Part shown: one piece after another, positions 47,880 to 55,553 of the stretch
Layout of the letters: each line of letters starts with the position of its first letter
Position numbering within the stretch: the stretch's first letter is position 1
Assembly: GCF_900129875.1 (NCBI RefSeq)
Contig: NZ_FQXC01000008.1
Location: forward strand, 21,216 to 85,215
DNA: 64,000 bases
Direction: 5' to 3'
Origin: Marivita hallyeonensis
Lineage (GTDB): Bacteria > Pseudomonadota > Alphaproteobacteria > Rhodobacterales > Rhodobacteraceae
Notes under the pieces: model-generated
Seen by the model: only the letters and a program-made list of their open reading frames with translations
What the model was told of the DNA's origin: nothing
Database searches by the model: none
Made by a program: the position numbers and the translations under genes

Positions 47880-48764
47880 ATGCGTGTGATGAGTGTCTTG
47901 GTGTGTTTCTGCATGATGGTCACTTCGGCGTGGGCCGCGCCAGACAGTTCTCTTCGGCCGATGGCACGGGACGTGCTCCAGAACGACATATCACAACAAA
48001 ACCCCAAACGCCCAGTGGCCCGACCCGCCGTTCTTGAGACCGCGCTGGTGAGCATGCTTGCCCAGCAGTTCCAGCGCGAGAACGATCCTGACTACCGCGC
48101 CGATCCGGTGGAGATCACCACCGCCCGTGAACGCGCCTTCGCCGCGCTTTCGCCGCAGGCCACCGGTCTGTCGCTTCGCCCGTCCACTCGACCGCAAGAC
48201 GTGGTCACGAAAGCTATGGCGCAGCGCCGTGAACGCGCGAGAGGCGCGGTTTGCGGCGACCCCGATATTCAGGGCGAACCGGTCGGCTTTGTCCCCGGTC
48301 GGCTCAATGGCTGCGGTGTTCAGAACGCGGTGCGCGTCCGATCCGTGTCTGGGATCGCGCTCAGCCAGCAATCAGTTCTGGATTGTACCACCGCCAAGGC
48401 TTTGAAACGCTGGGTGGACACGGGCATGAAACCTGCGGTTGGCGGCAAAGGCGGCGGGGTTCGGGAAATTCGCGTCGCCGCGCATTTCGCGTGCCGGACC
48501 CGCAACAGTCAGCCCGGTGCGCGCATCAGCGAACATGGCAAAGGCCGCGCCATCGATATCTCTGGCTTCAAGCTTCGGGACGGACGCGAGATCACGCTGC
48601 TGAACGGTTGGACGCGTCAGGACACCGGCGCCATCCTGCGCGAGATGCATCGCCGCGCGTGTGGCGTGTTCGGGACCGTCCTAGGCCCGGATTCAAATCG
48701 GTTCCACAAGGACCATTTTCATTTCGATACCGCCCGGTATCGCAGCGGATCGTTCTGCCGATAA
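47880..48764 (+). CDS. Extensin-like (DUF882/M15-type) exported protein
   Basis: 294 residues with a signal peptide (MRVMSVLVCFCMMVTSAWAAP). C-terminal extensin-like domain shows the zinc-peptidase pattern of the D,D-carboxypeptidase fold: ISEHGKGRAIDISGF and KDHFHFDTARY. Several Cys (CGDP, NGCGV, DCTTAK, FACRTR) may form disulfides. Predicted periplasmic cell-wall enzyme. Starts 8 bp after tyrC; ends 2 bp from the convergent fliP. Confidence 0.87.
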   Translation: MRVMSVLVCFCMMVTSAWAAPDSSLRPMARDVLQNDISQQNPKRPVARPAVLETALVSMLAQQFQRENDPDYRADPVEITTARERAFAALSPQATGLSLRPSTRPQDVVTKAMAQRRERARGAVCGDPDIQGEPVGFVPGRLNGCGVQNAVRVRSVSGIALSQQSVLDCTTAKALKRWVDTGMKPAVGGKGGGVREIRVAAHFACRTRNSQPGARISEHGKGRAIDISGFKLRDGREITLLNGWTRQDTGAILREMHRRACGVFGTVLGPDSNRFHKDHFHFDTARYRSGSFCR

Positions 48765-48766
48765 CG

Positions 48767-49516
48767 TCACTGGTACGATCGCACGAGGCTCTCGGCGACC
48801 AGCGCCCAGCCGTTTGCCACGACAAAAAACGCCAGCTTGAACGGTAGCGACACGATCGCGGGCGGCACCATCATCATGCCCATCGACATGAGAACTGCGG
48901 CGACCACGAGGTCTATGATCAGGAAGGGCAAAAAGATCAGGAAGCCGACCTGAAACGCACGCGCGATTTCGGAGATCATGAAGGTCGAGATCAGGATCGA
49001 CAGCGGTGTCTCAGGCGTCGGCTCGGTCAGATCGAGATCGCTGCGCAGGCGCGCCATCGTGTCAAAGGTGGCCGGATCGATTTGCGCCGCCATGAATTCC
49101 CGAAACGGTTGGAACCCGCGTTCGAACGCGACCTCATTGCTGATTTCTTCGTTCAGCAGCGGCTGAATGCCCTGTTCCCACGAGGCGAGGAAGATAGGTT
49201 CCATGACAAAGAACGTCAGAAAAAGCGCCACGCTGACCATCAGCATGTTCGGTGGTGATTGCTGCAACCCTATGGCTTGCCGCAAAATGGCGAGCACGGT
49301 GACCATGAAGGGAAAGCACGTCACCATGATCGCGATCCCGGGGGCGATGCTCAGAATGGTGAGCAGCGCAATCAACTGAACCGTTGTCACCGCAACGGAC
49401 CCACCATCGCCGAAACTCAACGAGAGTTCCTGCGCGGCAACGGGCGATGCAAACGCACCTGCGATCCCTACGGCAATCGCGCAGAGGATCGGTTTAGGAT
49501 GCCGAGCCGAAATCAT
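48767..49516 (-). CDS. fliP: Flagellar biosynthesis protein FliP
   Basis: Export-gate protein of the flagellar type III system. 249 residues from ATG 49516 (a TTG three codons upstream is possible). An N-terminal signal peptide, as in other FliP, is followed by the hallmark FPFMVTVLAILRQAIGLQQSPPN and membrane helices with FLIDLVVAAVLMSMGMMMVPP-like sequence. Overlaps the end of fliN by 23 bp. Last gene of the fliF-fliH-fliN-fliP run. Confidence 0.95.
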   Translation of the reverse strand: MISARHPKPILCAIAVGIAGAFASPVAAQELSLSFGDGGSVAVTTVQLIALLTILSIAPGIAIMVTCFPFMVTVLAILRQAIGLQQSPPNMLMVSVALFLTFFVMEPIFLASWEQGIQPLLNEEISNEVAFERGFQPFREFMAAQIDPATFDTMARLRSDLDLTEPTPETPLSILISTFMISEIARAFQVGFLIFLPFLIIDLVVAAVLMSMGMMMVPPAIVSLPFKLAFFVVANGWALVAESLVRSYQ

Positions 49517-49790
49517 GAACCTCAACCAGCCGAACGCTCAATTGCCCCTGCTTTTCGCCGGTTTCGGTGATCTCGAGGACACCGGTGCCGATCAAACGGT
49601 CGCCCACGTAGAGGTCAACCGGATCATCGACGCGTTTGTCCAGGGCCAGAACAGAACCTTCTTCGAGCTTCAGAAGATCACGAACGAGCGGTCGGGCACG
49701 GCCAACGGAGACCGTGATCTCTATGGGAACCGACGTGAACGCTTTGTCTGCGGCGCCTCCCGCGCCGGTATCGGGAACGACATTATCCAT
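49494..49790 (-). CDS. fliN: Flagellar motor switch protein FliN
   Basis: 98 residues from ATG 49790, chosen because AAAGG lies 8 nt upstream and the overlap with the previous gene is then 8 bp. Single SpoA domain: VPIEITVSVGRARPLVRDLLKLEEGSV type with DLYVGDRLIGTGVLEI. C-ring component. Short but normal for FliN without an N-terminal extension. Confidence 0.92.
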   Translation of the reverse strand: MDNVVPDTGAGGAADKAFTSVPIEITVSVGRARPLVRDLLKLEEGSVLALDKRVDDPVDLYVGDRLIGTGVLEITETGEKQGQLSVRLVEVHDFGSAS

Positions 49791-50385
49791 GTGCCCGCCT
49801 TTCGGGTGAGTCATTGAGTACGGCTTGCACAGCCTCGGTGATCTGCGACGCCACATGCGCCAGATCGATGGAGATCTCGCGCTGCCCGAATTGCAGTTCG
49901 GCCTGCCCGTCCTGAAGCGAGTCCGAACCGATCACCGTCACCGGCATTGTGCAGGACGCTTCATCGACCAGCTTCGTCACCTTCTCGACATCCGCCGCAC
50001 AAACCGCGACCTGCACGCTTGCGGTCCCGATCTCGCGTGCAAGGCCGGAAAGTTGATCGGTGATATGTGCGCCGAGCGTTTCCTTGGCGAGCGTCGGAAG
50101 GATCTTCTGCAGGATTTGATCGAACAAGGGACCAAGGTTCGAGAACACCTGCGCGTGAACATCGTGATAGGTAAAGGAGAGATCCTGAAGGGTTTGCGAC
50201 AAGCCTTCAGACAGAGCGTCACTGTCCTCCGCTTTGGCCTTGATTGCGTCGTCCCATCCCGCACGATAGCCTTTGTCGAACGCCTCCAGCCTTTCAGATT
50301 CAAGCGCATCGTCGGTGACCGTCGAACCAGCGTGATGCGGCGTGCTCGAGCCAAAATCCTCAAGATATGTCTGGAGCGAGCTCAT
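49783..50385 (-). CDS. fliH: FliH-like flagellar assembly protein
   Basis: 200 residues at the fliH position between fliF and fliN. An N-terminal acidic part has GYRAGWDDA, a variant of the FliH GxxxGxxxA pattern, then a C-terminal domain like the ATP-synthase delta/E stalk fold. FliH regulates the FliI ATPase of the export apparatus. Sequence identity is weak, so the name rests on position plus pattern. ATGA overlap with fliF (50382-50385). Confidence 0.75.
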   Translation of the reverse strand: MSSLQTYLEDFGSSTPHHAGSTVTDDALESERLEAFDKGYRAGWDDAIKAKAEDSDALSEGLSQTLQDLSFTYHDVHAQVFSNLGPLFDQILQKILPTLAKETLGAHITDQLSGLAREIGTASVQVAVCAADVEKVTKLVDEASCTMPVTVIGSDSLQDGQAELQFGQREISIDLAHVASQITEAVQAVLNDSPERRAHG

Positions 50386-51989
50386 CGCGCTTTTTCCGTC
50401 TGCGGCTCATCGAGCCAATTGCGCAGCACTTCTACAGTTTCGCTGCGGCGTTCCTCGATCAGCGCCTTAAGCCGCGCCACCGGGTCTTCTCCGTCAGGCG
50501 TCGCTATGTCAGACGAGGTATTCGCGACCACCGGCAATGCAAAACTGCCATCCTCGGGTTCGATTGTGCCAGTCAGAACTTCGCCATCGGACGCCGTCGC
50601 ACCCGCACGCGGCAAGGCAGGCACGCTGGCCTCCGACACGGGATTTCGACGCGATGACAGGATGAGGGGGCGCACAACGAACAGAGCCAGGACCAAAACC
50701 ACGACGGCCAGGACCGCCAATTGGATCACCGACATCGTATCAATCGGACCACCGAACCACGGCGCGGCTGTGGGTTCGGAACCCAGAACCTGGCTGGGCT
50801 CAAAGGCCATGGAGCGCACAGTGATGACATCTCCTCGGGTTTCGTCAAACCCGACGGCGGACGCGACAAGGTCTCGAAGCGCCGACAATTCGTCCTCCGG
50901 TGTTGGCACCGCCACCTGAGCGCCCTGGGCGTCAATTTCCGTCTTCTCATTGACCAGAACGGCAACGGTCAATCGCTTGATCGCGCCCGGCGCGCGGACG
51001 ATTTCGCGCGTGGTCTGCGACACTTCGTAGTTGAGACGTTCGCGGGTTTCCGATCGTTGGGACGTTTCGGTCTCCGCCCCGTTTGCGTCGCCGTCGGGAA
51101 GATTGGACGCCACTGTCACCGCACCGGACCCGGAATTCTCCGACTGATCAGAGCGCTCTTCGCTGTCCGAGCTGATGACGAAGCGCGTGTTGGGATCGAA
51201 TTGCTGTTCCACGATGGATTCAGCGTCCGTCACCGTATCGACACTGACTTCGACAACCGCGTTGCCGCGTCCGACGCGGGCCTCGATCAATCGAAGGGCG
51301 CGATCCCGCAGCAGGTCCGCGCGGTCCTCATCCTGGGGATCAACACTCCCGTCGTTTTGCGCCGAAAGCAGACCAATGACCGAATCGATGATTGAAACAT
51401 CATCCGGATTAAGCCCTGACACCGCTGCAGCAACCAGATGGCGGATCGCCTGAGCATCGGTTTTGTCGATCGCACCCGCCCGGCCCGTGACATGCACCGA
51501 CGCGCTTGGTTTCAGATCGCGACGAAACGGATTGTCACTTCCCGTCGCGATATGCACACGCGCTGTTGCGATGTCGGGGGAAGACACAATCGTTCGGGCC
51601 AGCTCACCCTCTTTTGCGCGCAGGTATGCAGCATCGAACATCTGTGACGTTGTGCCGAACCCGGTGAGAGAATCCAAAAGCTCGTATCCTTGGCCGGATC
51701 GCGCGGGCAATCCGTTGCTAGCCAGGGTCAGGCGCAGTTGATCACGTTCCGAGGTCGCCACGAAAATCGAATTTCCCCGGACATCGTATATCGCACTCTG
51801 CTGTTGCAGCGCCTCGATCACCTCACCCGCGGCGGCGGGATCGAGCCCCGAATACAGCAGGGACATATTGGGGCGCGCCACGATCCGTGACATGCCCAGA
51901 ACCGCGAGAAAGATCGCGACGGTCGACCCAAGAATAATTGCTTTCCGCGCGGGCGATAACGCACGCCACAGGGACAGGAGTTGCTGCAC
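50382..51989 (-). CDS. fliF: Flagellar M-ring protein FliF
   Basis: 535 residues from GTG 51989, which has GGAGG 7 nt upstream; a TTG six codons earlier lies on top of that site. Two membrane segments (about 20-40 and near 440) flank the periplasmic ring-building domains: SLLYSGLDPAAAGEVIEAL, YELLDSLTGFGTTSQMFDAAYLRAKEGELARTI-type sequence and a D/S/N-rich insert. MS-ring scaffold. First gene of the minus-strand flagellar run. Confidence 0.95.
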   Translation of the reverse strand: MQQLLSLWRALSPARKAIILGSTVAIFLAVLGMSRIVARPNMSLLYSGLDPAAAGEVIEALQQQSAIYDVRGNSIFVATSERDQLRLTLASNGLPARSGQGYELLDSLTGFGTTSQMFDAAYLRAKEGELARTIVSSPDIATARVHIATGSDNPFRRDLKPSASVHVTGRAGAIDKTDAQAIRHLVAAAVSGLNPDDVSIIDSVIGLLSAQNDGSVDPQDEDRADLLRDRALRLIEARVGRGNAVVEVSVDTVTDAESIVEQQFDPNTRFVISSDSEERSDQSENSGSGAVTVASNLPDGDANGAETETSQRSETRERLNYEVSQTTREIVRAPGAIKRLTVAVLVNEKTEIDAQGAQVAVPTPEDELSALRDLVASAVGFDETRGDVITVRSMAFEPSQVLGSEPTAAPWFGGPIDTMSVIQLAVLAVVVLVLALFVVRPLILSSRRNPVSEASVPALPRAGATASDGEVLTGTIEPEDGSFALPVVANTSSDIATPDGEDPVARLKALIEERRSETVEVLRNWLDEPQTEKAR

Positions 51990-52050
51990 CGATAACCTCC
52001 GAACCAAAACGTTCTGTTTCGTCTGTGCGGATCGTTATTGCGCTCGTGCG

Positions 52051-52065
52051 TTAACAATCGGTTAG
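52051..52065. promoter_or_regulatory. Candidate CtrA-binding site between fliF and fliL
   Basis: TTAA-N7-TTAG at 52051-52065, one base off the CtrA consensus TTAA-N7-TTAA. It lies in the 116-bp divergent intergenic region of two flagellar operons. CtrA controls motility genes in Roseobacter-group bacteria, so position and motif agree. Confidence 0.4.
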
Positions 52066-52105
52066 CTCATGCCGGTTATTTCGGATTGCACGGAACAACG
52101 TTGGA

Positions 52106-52600
52106 ATGACCATGACGGCTGCCGCAGATACTGAACCGGAAGATGCCCCTTCGAAATCGAAAATGCCTTTTATCCTGTCAGCCGTGCTGCTGATCGCGGG
52201 TCTTGGGCTTGGCTATTTCGGCATGTCGAGCGGGCTCTTGCCGATGACCGACCACGCGACTGAGGAGGAGACGGCACCGGTCAAGGCCAGCGATCTTCCC
52301 GATGTGGTCTTTGTGACCATTCCCACCATCATGGTGACCATGCCGCCAGGCGCGCATCACGAACACCTTCGGTTTTCCGCGCAGGTGGAGGTGAAGTCGC
52401 AATATCAAGAGGATGTGGAGTTCCTGATGCCGCGCATTCAGGACCTGATGAACGGATATTTGCGCGCCTTGAAAGCGGAAGATATTGAGGGCGTCGGCGC
52501 AATATTTGAAATCCGTCTGCAGCTGTTTCGGCGGATCATCATGGTTGTCGGGCAAGGCAAGGTTAACGGCCTGCTCGTCACCGAATTCTTGCTCAAATAG
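52106..52600 (+). CDS. fliL: Flagellar basal-body protein FliL
   Basis: 164 residues (an ATG two codons later is equally possible). One N-terminal membrane helix (about 22-44) and a periplasmic stomatin-like FliL domain: VVFVTIPTIMVTMPP, FSAQVEVKSQ and the C-terminal GKVNGLLVTEFLLK. Stabilises the stator. First gene of the plus-strand flagellar run. Confidence 0.9.
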   Translation: MTMTAAADTEPEDAPSKSKMPFILSAVLLIAGLGLGYFGMSSGLLPMTDHATEEETAPVKASDLPDVVFVTIPTIMVTMPPGAHHEHLRFSAQVEVKSQYQEDVEFLMPRIQDLMNGYLRALKAEDIEGVGAIFEIRLQLFRRIIMVVGQGKVNGLLVTEFLLK

Positions 52601-52609
52601 GGGATCGAT

Positions 52610-52969
52610 ATGGAAATGGTTGCTGACATCCTGCTTGTCGCGGGTGCGCTTGGGGCCGGGCTGTACTGTTTTATCCTGTCACGACGCTTGACCCGGTTTA
52701 CCGATCTCGAAAACGGCGTTGGCGCCGCTGTCGCAGTGCTGTCCGGTCAGGTCACAGACCTGCAGACGGCGCTGGACTCCGCGCGGAACACCGCGGCGCA
52801 TTCCACTGACACGCTGGAGGCGCTGACCAGTCGTGCCGAGGATTCAGCCAAGCGTCTGGAATTGATGGTGGCCGCACTTCATGATCTTCCACCGCAAACC
52901 GAAGCGCAAAGGGCACCGGAACCAATTGCCGAACCGGTCTTCGCCCGCCATGCGGGGGGCAGCCGATGA
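52610..52969 (+). CDS. Hypothetical membrane-anchored protein of the flagellar cluster
   Basis: 119 residues. One N-terminal membrane helix (about 5-25) and then a helical region with heptad spacing (TDLENGVGAAVAVLSGQVTDL). No family assigned. It sits between fliL and the motE-like gene, overlapping the latter by 4 bp, so it is probably a flagellar accessory. Confidence 0.75.
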   Translation: MEMVADILLVAGALGAGLYCFILSRRLTRFTDLENGVGAAVAVLSGQVTDLQTALDSARNTAAHSTDTLEALTSRAEDSAKRLELMVAALHDLPPQTEAQRAPEPIAEPVFARHAGGSR

Positions 52970-53571
52970 GCGCTCGTGCGACCCAGAAAGCAAAACCGGC
53001 AAAGCGAAAAACCGGAACCTTGGCCGTTATCGGGTCTTTGCTTCTGATATCTGCCGTCATGCGCATCGCTATCGAAGCGGGGCCTGTCATCGCAAGCGAG
53101 GCTTTGGGACAAGCAAAGGCCACAAGTGAAGAGCCTGCGTTCGGAAAAGATCTCCATGCGCCGCAGGACATAGCCCCCTTGATCGAAGCGATGAAAAAGC
53201 GTGAGGCGCGCATCAAAGCGCAGGAAGAAGAGCTCACTCTCCGTGAGCACACGATGAAAGTTGCAGAAGTAGAGATCGCCAAGCAGATGGCGCTGCTGCA
53301 AGAAACGGAAGCCAGCCTCGAGGCCACGATTGCGCGCGCGTCGGTCGCGGCCGAAGAGGACCTGACGCAGCTGACTTCCGTCTACGCAAACATGAAACCC
53401 AAACAGGCGTCAGCGCTTTTCGAACAGATGGAGTCGAGTTTTGCCGCCGGGTTCCTGTCACGTATGCCACCCGGCAGCGCGGCGCGGGTTCTGGCAGGGA
53501 TGACCCCGGAGAAGGCTTATCTGATCAGTGTCGAACTGGCCGGCCGCAATGCCGATATTCCCTTGGAATAA
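52966..53571 (+). CDS. MotE/MgtE-N-like flagellar protein
   Basis: 201 residues. N-terminal membrane helix, a long coiled coil (about 65-135, IEAMKKREARIKAQEEELTL type), and a C-terminal MgtE-N-like domain (YANMKPKQASALFEQM, AGFLSRMPPGSAARVLAGMTPEKAYLIS). This is the layout of MotE, the MotC chaperone of Rhizobiales, and of FliG-N-like relatives. ATGA overlap with the preceding gene. Last chromosomal gene before the integrated element. Confidence 0.82.
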   Translation: MSARATQKAKPAKRKTGTLAVIGSLLLISAVMRIAIEAGPVIASEALGQAKATSEEPAFGKDLHAPQDIAPLIEAMKKREARIKAQEEELTLREHTMKVAEVEIAKQMALLQETEASLEATIARASVAAEEDLTQLTSVYANMKPKQASALFEQMESSFAAGFLSRMPPGSAARVLAGMTPEKAYLISVELAGRNADIPLE

Positions 53572-53603
53572 GCCGGACTGCCCCTCACAAACCCACACCG
53601 TCA

Positions 53604-53650
53604 TGGCGATCCCGGCAGGATTCGAACCTGCAACCTGCCCCTTAGGAGGG
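53604..53650 (-). tRNA. 3' fragment of tRNA-Arg(CCU); attachment site of an integrated element
   Basis: Read on the minus strand, the last 47 bp of a tRNA are intact: anticodon loop CTCCTAA (anticodon CCU), T arm GCAGG-TTCGAAT-CCTGC, acceptor strand CGGGATC, discriminator G and encoded CCA. The 5' half is missing: no GATCCCG acceptor strand and no D arm precede it, and similarity stops at the anticodon stem. The integrase gene begins 15 bp away. This is the displaced 3' end left when an element integrates in a tRNA gene. Confidence 0.85.
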
Positions 53651-53664
53651 AACCGTTCATAGCG

Positions 53665-54759
53665 CTATTCCTTGTGTGATTTCTTGCTCTTGGGTGTTTG
53701 TACAGTGTCCGCCTGTACATGGTTTGTACGAAAACGGGCCCTGACATCGGCCTCATCCGTCTCCGCATGGGCATAAATGCGCATGGGCAGATTGGGGTCA
53801 GACCAGCGGCCAGCCTTGGCTGCAGTGACAGGATCGACGCCCTGGCGCACCACCAATTCAGTGAAGAAGCCATGCCGTCCTGCGGGATGTGCTGAGAGGT
53901 ATGGGATGCCCGCACTCTTGCAGATCGTCTTCCAGCGTGTGTTGTAGCCGGTGGAGCTGCCGTAGCCGAACACGCGTGGCTTCATGAACTTGCCTGTCTT
54001 GCGGTTCTTTGGCCGCTTGGGCGGCAAGGCCAGCAACTCATCCATCATCTGAGGCGAAACGGTGATCCAGCCTTCGGGGTGGCCTTTTTGTGCTTTCACT
54101 CGGACTTTGTTCTCGGCGGGCCGCAGATCGTCAGGCTCTATCGAGACAGCCTGATCGATCCGCGCCGCCGTCTCGAACATGAATCGGACCAAAGCGGCAT
54201 TATATGGATCAGCGGCGTTACAGAACGCCTCGATCCACTCCTTGTCGGCTGGCTTGCGTTCCACCCGGCTGGTCTTCCCCCGCCGTTTGTCCTGAGCGAT
54301 CCGCTCGAACTTGTCATAAGGTTTTACCCGAATGAGCGGCGTGCCTTCCAACTCGTGCGCATTGTTGATCACCGCACTCGCTGGCGTCACGATCTCGCGC
54401 CACCAAGTATCGGTCGATGCCTTTGGTTTGAGTTTGGGGCCAAGGCCCTTCAGAAGTGCACCAGAGATCGCGCCCAAAGGCATATCGCCAATCTCCTCGA
54501 CAATCGGGATCAACTGCTTCGCAGTCTTGGGGGAGGCGTTGTAAAGCATGATTGCATCGGAGAACGTCTTGCTCGGCTCATCACCAACGACATGGCGGCG
54601 TATCTGAAGCTCGGTTTCGCGATTTATCCAGTCCCGTGCGCCCGCTTCTGTAGATGCCTTAGTGCTTCGCCGGTATGGGCCTGCGATTGGCCTGCCGTTG
54701 TACTCGACCCAGCCCCTAGCCCAGTAGAAGCGACCCCTCTTGTAGATTTGGAGCGGCAT
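53665..54759 (-). CDS. int: Tyrosine recombinase/integrase
   Basis: 364 residues; GGAGG lies upstream of ATG 54759. Catalytic residues can be placed: Arg in FETAARIDQAV, Lys in VKAQKGHPEG, the GRHGFFTELV box (Arg-His), Trp in AGRWSDPNL and the nucleophile Tyr in MRIYAHAE. The His of the usual HxxR is displaced (HPAGRH), a variant also seen in other phage-type integrases. N-terminal Arm-type DNA-binding region KRGRFYWARGW. Located next to the tRNA fragment, as expected for the enzyme that uses it. Confidence 0.93.
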   Translation of the reverse strand: MPLQIYKRGRFYWARGWVEYNGRPIAGPYRRSTKASTEAGARDWINRETELQIRRHVVGDEPSKTFSDAIMLYNASPKTAKQLIPIVEEIGDMPLGAISGALLKGLGPKLKPKASTDTWWREIVTPASAVINNAHELEGTPLIRVKPYDKFERIAQDKRRGKTSRVERKPADKEWIEAFCNAADPYNAALVRFMFETAARIDQAVSIEPDDLRPAENKVRVKAQKGHPEGWITVSPQMMDELLALPPKRPKNRKTGKFMKPRVFGYGSSTGYNTRWKTICKSAGIPYLSAHPAGRHGFFTELVVRQGVDPVTAAKAGRWSDPNLPMRIYAHAETDEADVRARFRTNHVQADTVQTPKSKKSHKE

Positions 54760-54971
54760 GCCTGGCCTCCTTCAAAAATCTTGTCGATTTGTGCGGGCGT
54801 GATCAGCATAGTCCGCCCAAGCCGATAAAACGCACCGGTGTCGTTTGCCCGCTCCCGCAAAGTGCGCTCGGAAATATCGATCCCCATGCCGGACATGACC
54901 TCGACCCATTGGGCGGGTGTCTTTCCAAGCCCCAAGATTTGCGAGCTGTCTGATTTGTCGGTCTCTGCCAT
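54624..54971 (-). CDS. Excisionase/AlpA-like helix-turn-helix protein
   Basis: 115 residues from ATG 54971. A short DNA-binding core (about 15-65: TPAQWVEVMSGMGIDISERTLRERA, GAFYRLGRTMLITPAQIDKIFE) resembles recombination directionality factors that precede tyrosine integrases. The C-terminal 45 residues are Ser/Gly/Thr-rich and overlap the 5' end of int by 136 bp in another frame. Role inferred from position and small HTH form. Confidence 0.62.
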   Translation of the reverse strand: MAETDKSDSSQILGLGKTPAQWVEVMSGMGIDISERTLRERANDTGAFYRLGRTMLITPAQIDKIFEGGQACRSKSTRGVASTGLGAGSSTTAGQSQAHTGEALRHLQKRAHGTG

Positions 54972-55032
54972 TTCTGTCGTCCTCGTCCGCTTGAGTTGAA
55001 AATGCGCGCCGCATGGAATCGCTTGTTAAGCA

Positions 55033-55117
55033 CCATTTGACGTGGTCAGATGGGAATAACCGGAATAGTTCGTCATTTTTTGCAATATTCGCGAAAAAAT
55101 ACGATCTCGTCAAATGG
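55033..55117. promoter_or_regulatory. Candidate repressor operators between xis and the XRE gene
   Basis: CCATTTGAC-GTG-GTCAGATGG (55033-55053) is a dyad with 9-bp arms and one mismatch. A third half-site GTCAAATGG (55109-55117) lies 9 bp before the XRE start, and CGTCAAATGG there is the exact complement of the first arm plus one base. They bracket the divergent promoter region, which also holds an A/T-rich near-palindrome (55076-55099). Confidence 0.5.
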
Positions 55118-55126
55118 AAACTGCGA

Positions 55127-55549
55127 ATGGCGCGGAAAGACGCTGAACTGTTTGCTTCGATGGGTGCGCGCCTAACCATTGCGCGGAATGAAGCGGGACT
55201 GTCTCAGGCTGCGATGGCTGAAGCGCTCGGTGTCTCACCGAGGGCCTATCACAGCTATGAGAAGGGCCAGCGCGGCATTCCCGTTGAAGCGTTGGTGGCC
55301 TTTGGGGAGCAATTCGATGTCGACGTGCCCTGGTTGTTGTTGGGCACGAAAGCGATACGCGCAGGCCACGATTTCAATGCTTTAAAGGAGATCGAGACCT
55401 CGCTCGATCAGCACCTAAACGCTGAGAATATCAAAATCAAAAGTGAGAAGCGCGGGGCAATCGTCGCGCGTTGGTACCAGTCGCATGTCGAGGGGCGGGA
55501 AGTAACCGATGATGACGTTCACACTTGGATCGAACTCGTAAGGGAGTAA
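55127..55549 (+). CDS. XRE-family repressor of the element
   Basis: 140 residues from ATG 55127 (MARKDAEL); ATG 55160 is possible, and the longer frame from 55013 would run through the operator region. Helix-turn-helix at about 12-66 (LSQAAMAEALGVSPRAYHSYEKGQRGIP). The C-terminal 70 residues are helical without a peptidase motif, so it is not a LexA/CI self-cleaving type. Divergent from the xis-like gene, an arrangement typical of a lysogeny-style switch. Likely autoregulated through the adjacent dyad. Confidence 0.85.
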   Translation: MARKDAELFASMGARLTIARNEAGLSQAAMAEALGVSPRAYHSYEKGQRGIPVEALVAFGEQFDVDVPWLLLGTKAIRAGHDFNALKEIETSLDQHLNAENIKIKSEKRGAIVARWYQSHVEGREVTDDDVHTWIELVRE

Positions 55550-55553
55550 GCAA

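Noticed and set aside
52085..52105. A sigma-54 promoter (GG-N10-GC) in front of fliL
   Set aside because: The TTGCACGG and TTGGA elements do not give the required GG-N10-GC spacing.
53604..53650. A complete tRNA-Arg(CCU) gene
   Set aside because: The D arm and the 5' acceptor strand are absent upstream of the anticodon loop; only the 3' part is present.
53601..53915. A minus-strand frame running through the tRNA fragment into integrase sequence
   Set aside because: It ends in residues that are simply translated tRNA sequence and it overlaps the well-supported integrase in another frame.
55076..55099. A perfect operator palindrome in the TTTTTTGC-AATATT-CGCGAAAAAA stretch
   Set aside because: The arms do not match without an inserted base, so it is only an A/T-rich near-palindrome; the CCATTTGAC dyad is better.
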